Shown here: piece after piece, positions 60,449-64,000 of the stretch | Position numbering within the stretch: the first letter of the stretch is position 1 | Layout of the letters: each line of letters starts with the position of its first letter | Origin: Rhynchospora pubera | Taxonomy: Eukaryota > Streptophyta > Magnoliopsida > Poales > Cyperaceae | Reading direction: 5' to 3' | DNA: 64,000 bases | Assembly (NCBI GenBank): GCA_028095005.1 | Contig: CM051462.1 | Span: forward strand, 123,866,752 to 123,930,751 | Program-made: the position numbers and the translations under genes | Notes under the pieces: model-generated | The model's input: the letters and a program-made list of their open reading frames with translations, nothing else | What the model was told of the DNA's origin: nothing | The model's database searches: none

Positions 60449-63400
60449 ATGTTTCCAGGCTTGATTCAAACAGGCGACGAGGGGCATAATGGTCATTCCC
60501 TCCACCATGGCCCGAGCCTTGTTCTCACCGCCGACCCCAAACCGCGTCTCCGGTGGACTGCCGACCTTCACGAGCGCTTCGTCGACGCCGTTGCTCAGCT
60601 CGGCGGGCCCGAAAGTTAGTCTTCTTTCTACTCTTTATCTTCTGTTGGTTTGTGTGAAATTGATCATGTTTCTGTGTTGATTTTGGTAGTTTGCTTGTTG
60701 TCTACTGAGTATTGTTAGTTAATTGGGTAGAAATCTGGTCTGGTATACCATTGAATCGGTTGAGGTGAAAATTGAAATTTCTGTTACTAGGAAAAGCAAC
60801 CGCACTCTTTTTGTCTTTCTTCTGTGCGCAATTGAAATTAAGTAAAATTGTACCTGAAAGTTAGTCCTTTATCTACTTTTGTATCACTTTATAGTTTTGC
60901 TAAATTTGGTTATTGCAAACTTTTTGGCCCTTTTTGGAGTGATAACGTCAAATTTTGACACTTTACAGTAGGATTTTTAACTTGTATTATTTGGATTTGT
61001 GGGAATCCCATGTGGAATTGCAACTGTGAGCTGTTGAGCCTGATATGCAACCTTTCCCTTCTCTTTCTTATTTTTTCTTTTTAATTTTGGGTTTGAACCT
61101 GAAATGCATTGTGAATTCTGTGTTCTGATTTAGAAAGTATGCTGCACGCACTGTGCATATTATGATTATAACCATGGAAAAGTCAGTTATCCTTCTTCTC
61201 ACTGATTTCCATTTCCATACTTTTCATTATGTTATTGTTATAAATATCTAATTGGGGTCCGCTATGGTGCATATCAAGTATTGCGTTGTATTTAACTTTT
61301 TCTTAAATAGATAAATAATATTGAATTTCAAACCTTAAACCTGTACCTTTTCTGTTGCTAGTTGCTAATTAGTACTTGTGTTTGTATCTCTTCAATTGGC
61401 TGATTTGTTGCTATACAGTTTCATGCTGCATTGGTACTTCTTTTTCAAACCCACCCCCCTCCCTCGACTAATATGCAACTGAAATTAGAGTACGACTTAG
61501 TTCTCCTTTAGCCTTCTTCCATTCTTTATTTATACTATTTTCCAAGGATGAAAATTGGTTTATTTAGATTATTTATTTATTTTTTAGTCTAGATTTAAGC
61601 CAAGTCAAATAATATTAATGTAAGTGAAACTGGGTGTTAGTATAAATTTCTCTCCTTGATCAGAACATATTGCTCAGTCTGTTATGCCCCACTCGCCCTT
61701 CTGTTTTATTTCTTGTTTGTTGAAGTTTGTTCTTTTCTTGTTGTGTTCTCTCAAGTACTGGATTATTTTGGTAGTGGTGTCTTGTCATTGTACAGGGGTA
61801 AAAAGTGTGCTTTCCATATGGCAATTGCTTATGAAAAATGGTTCTCCCAGCCTCAATTATTCAATTTATTGAAAAACATGTGCTTAAAGTTGGTCAAGCC
61901 AGTAAAAAAATGGCACGTACCAATTGACTTTCCAAAAAAGGATCCACTATACCATTTTATGCTTGAGAGTTGACTGAGAAATTTTAGTCAGGTAAACTAA
62001 AGATTTTGCTTACTGTTTAGTTATGTAATTTCATCTCTTTTTATCTTTTTCTTCTCCTACTACAGAAGCAACCCCAAAAACCATAATGCGCACAATGGGT
62101 GTGAAGGGCTTGACCCTCTTCCACTTGAAGAGTCATTTACAGGTACTGAGATGATATATATTTTATTCATTTTTTATATTGCATTAATTATCAACGGATT
62201 TGTTAATAAGACCTCACATGTTTTTTTTCACCCATATCAGTGATTAGGTGTAGATAGTGCAATCACAATTTGTTTTATGCTCCTAAAATGAGCTTTTATT
62301 TTGATAGATTTATATAAGTCCAAATTAGGGATCTAGAATATTCTATCATGAACTTAGTTTTGATGCCATCTTGTTCATTCAAGAACTAAAAATTTAAAAA
62401 AGCTCTCCTTGGGGATTCATAGCAAAATTTCTGGAAAAATAAGGGTCGAAAATTGTTCGAACCAGTTGCGATTTGCAAATGTATATAGAATGCTGGTCTC
62501 TATTCAGCAAAAGATTTGATGATAAACAAGGTTCAATATAGGATTTCCTAGTTTGATAGGTGGGATATGCTATATGTTATTTGATTCTTAAAAGAAGAAA
62601 GAATTTAATGATATAGTTCAATGGTCTACAGCTTACAAAAGCAAACAACCCTTTATTAATGTCAAGTCTAATTGGAATTGTTATTCCCCTGTTGTTCTTG
62701 TATTATTATCTGACAAGTTATTTTTTAATTCGACAGAAATACAGATTAGGCAAGCAGTCAGGCAAGGAGATGAGTGATCAGTCTAAAGATGGTATGTATT
62801 TGTCAAATCAATAGTTGAAATCAGTTCTAAATAGGTACCAGAAAGCACCACCAACATACCTGTCGTGCTATGAAAGATTGATTCCATTAATTTAATCCAA
62901 CGAAGCCTCAAAAAAACCTCATTTCTCTGCAATCTATCACTTTCAATAGTAGAAAAGTTGAAGAAAAAAGGACACTGAATTTCATTAATTCTTCAAATAC
63001 TAATGTAGAATAATAGTTGAAGGTGAGAAACAGAACAAATAGTGAATTTTCCTTTATTGCATGGCCTAATTTCAGCTTCATACCATTTAGAGGCACAGGG
63101 CAACTCCAATTTGTCTCCAAGAGTCCCTGCTCAAGATATGAAAGAGTAAGATTGAAGAATACTTTTCTATGTTGTTTATGTGCATACAAGTCCTACTTCT
63201 GTGGATGATTCATTTGCCATGCCAAGGTGAACATATCTATCGTGGGTACCATATTACTCAACTCTGATAGTGGTACAGTGCCTAAATATATTGTTGGGTT
63301 GTTAGTTGCATTCATGTTTTTTGCATGGCTAAGGGCATAACTATCGCCACCCCAAGTTGGCATCTTACTTTTTGCATACTGTCCTGAACTGGTTGAGTCT

Positions 63401-64000
63401 GTACAATGGCATCAGCCTGTGTATAAATGCAGCTTGGTCCAGTAATGGCATGGGATCCTTGCATATTTTTAGATTTTACTTTTGTGATCTTCTGATTGAT
63501 TGTTAAATATGGACTTTAAATTTTACTTGCTAAAGGAGTCAGGAGGTGAAGGAGGCACTGAGAGCTCAAATGGAGGTGCAAAGGAGATTGCATGAACAAG
63601 TTGAGGTAAGTCATTTGCATGCATTTGGCTTTTTTAACAGTTTTGAATATCATTCAATGTTACACACTGCCAGTACCCCATTAATGCTTTATTGAACACA
63701 CGGTGACAAGGTCAACCTGCCAAGTAAGAGTAACTGTAACATATTTTGTATTGGCGAGAAATATCTTTTAGTTTTTCTTATTTAATTTGAAAACATATAA
63801 TAACACTGATGAATTTGGCATGGTATCAAGCTAACAGCAACGGTGATACTGGTGCCGACTTCAACTTTTGTTAAATCTATGGTAAATCTTTTTTCCAGGT
63901 TCAGAAACATGTCCAGATCAGAATAGAAGCACACCAGAAGTACTTGGACACCCTTCTTGAAAAAGCATGCAAGGTAGCATCTGAGCAGATTGGATTCAAC
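60449..64000 (+). CDS. MYB-CC (GARP) transcription factor, PHL-type, 3' end outside window
   Basis: Exons are 60449-60614, 62066-62142, 62737-62791, 63091-63145, 63536-63605 and 63899 to the window end; phases agree throughout. The start gives MFPGLIQTGDEGHNGH. A GARP/MYB DNA-binding domain covers about residues 33-93 (KPRLRWTADLHERFVDAVAQ, then TMGVKGLTLFHLKSHLQKYR). The MYB-CC coiled coil follows (EVKEALRAQMEVQRRLHEQV, then HVQIRIEAHQKYLDTLLEKA). These proteins belong to the PHR1/PHL/APL group and bind P1BS-type sites as dimers; several govern phosphate starvation responses or phloem identity. Which member this is cannot be fixed from the partial protein, though the linker SNLSPRVPAQDM resembles PHL11-like proteins as I remember them. 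The short exon 4 was found by phase and linker similarity and is the least certain. Intron 1 is 1.45 kb. Confidence 0.9.

Noticed and set aside
61656..61973. 105-codon frame in intron 1 of the MYB-CC gene
   Set aside because: No recognised domain, and it lies inside a well-phased intron. It could be a relic, but nothing supports a gene.

Overview
This window is nuclear DNA of a flowering plant. The genes have many GT-AG introns, the intergenic DNA is AT-rich, and the transposons are typical of plants (LINE, gypsy-type LTR, Mutator-like, hAT, many MITEs). The gene set (CTD phosphatase, PDCD2, WAV3-type RING/vWA protein, RRM/SPOC protein, APO chloroplast factor, MYB-CC factor) is also a land-plant set. 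I cannot name the species. I saw no CRISPR array, operon, tRNA or rRNA gene.

Layout. 1-1.1 kb: an element with long terminal inverted repeats. 1.1-7.6 kb: duplication block A, with an intact six-exon CPL4/FCP1-like CTD phosphatase gene (2283-6354, +). 7.6-11.0 kb: a transposon cluster (a MITE inside a related MITE, a LINE holding a hAT-type element, a fold-back element). 11.3-15.7 kb: a ten-exon PDCD2/MYND gene (+). 16.1-24.3 kb: duplication block B, with a second intact CPL4-like gene (18079-23261, +). Intron 1 of this copy carries a young 1.27-kb non-autonomous LTR element. 24.3-27.5 kb: a 3.2-kb Mutator-like element with a 10-bp target duplication. 29.1-33.0 kb: a two-exon RING + vWA gene (-). 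33-40.5 kb: gene-poor DNA with MITEs. 40.6-47.8 kb: an RRM/RRM/SPOC gene of the FPA-like group (-). 49.1-50.9 kb: five MITEs, three of them consecutive fold-backs. 51.4-55.6 kb: an eight-exon APO gene (-). 57-60.4 kb: repeats and MITEs. 60.4 kb to the end: the 5' part of a MYB-CC (PHL-type) transcription factor (+).

I assembled the exon models by eye. Donor and acceptor phases agree at every junction. The five complete multi-exon genes with strong family matches give uninterrupted frames of 409, 420, 408, 1030 and 427 codons, and the RING/vWA gene gives 494. The genes do not form one pathway. They are independent housekeeping or regulatory genes in transcription (CTD phosphatase), ribosome biogenesis or cell growth (PDCD2), ubiquitin ligation (RING/vWA), RNA processing (SPOC protein), plastid RNA splicing (APO) and transcriptional control (MYB-CC).

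The most notable points are the interspersed duplication of an intact CTD phosphatase around an unduplicated PDCD2 gene, a group of eight MITEs whose 3-bp target duplications do not follow the expected TWA rule, several nested insertions with readable target duplications, and a RING/vWA ligase whose metal-binding MIDAS motif looks lost.
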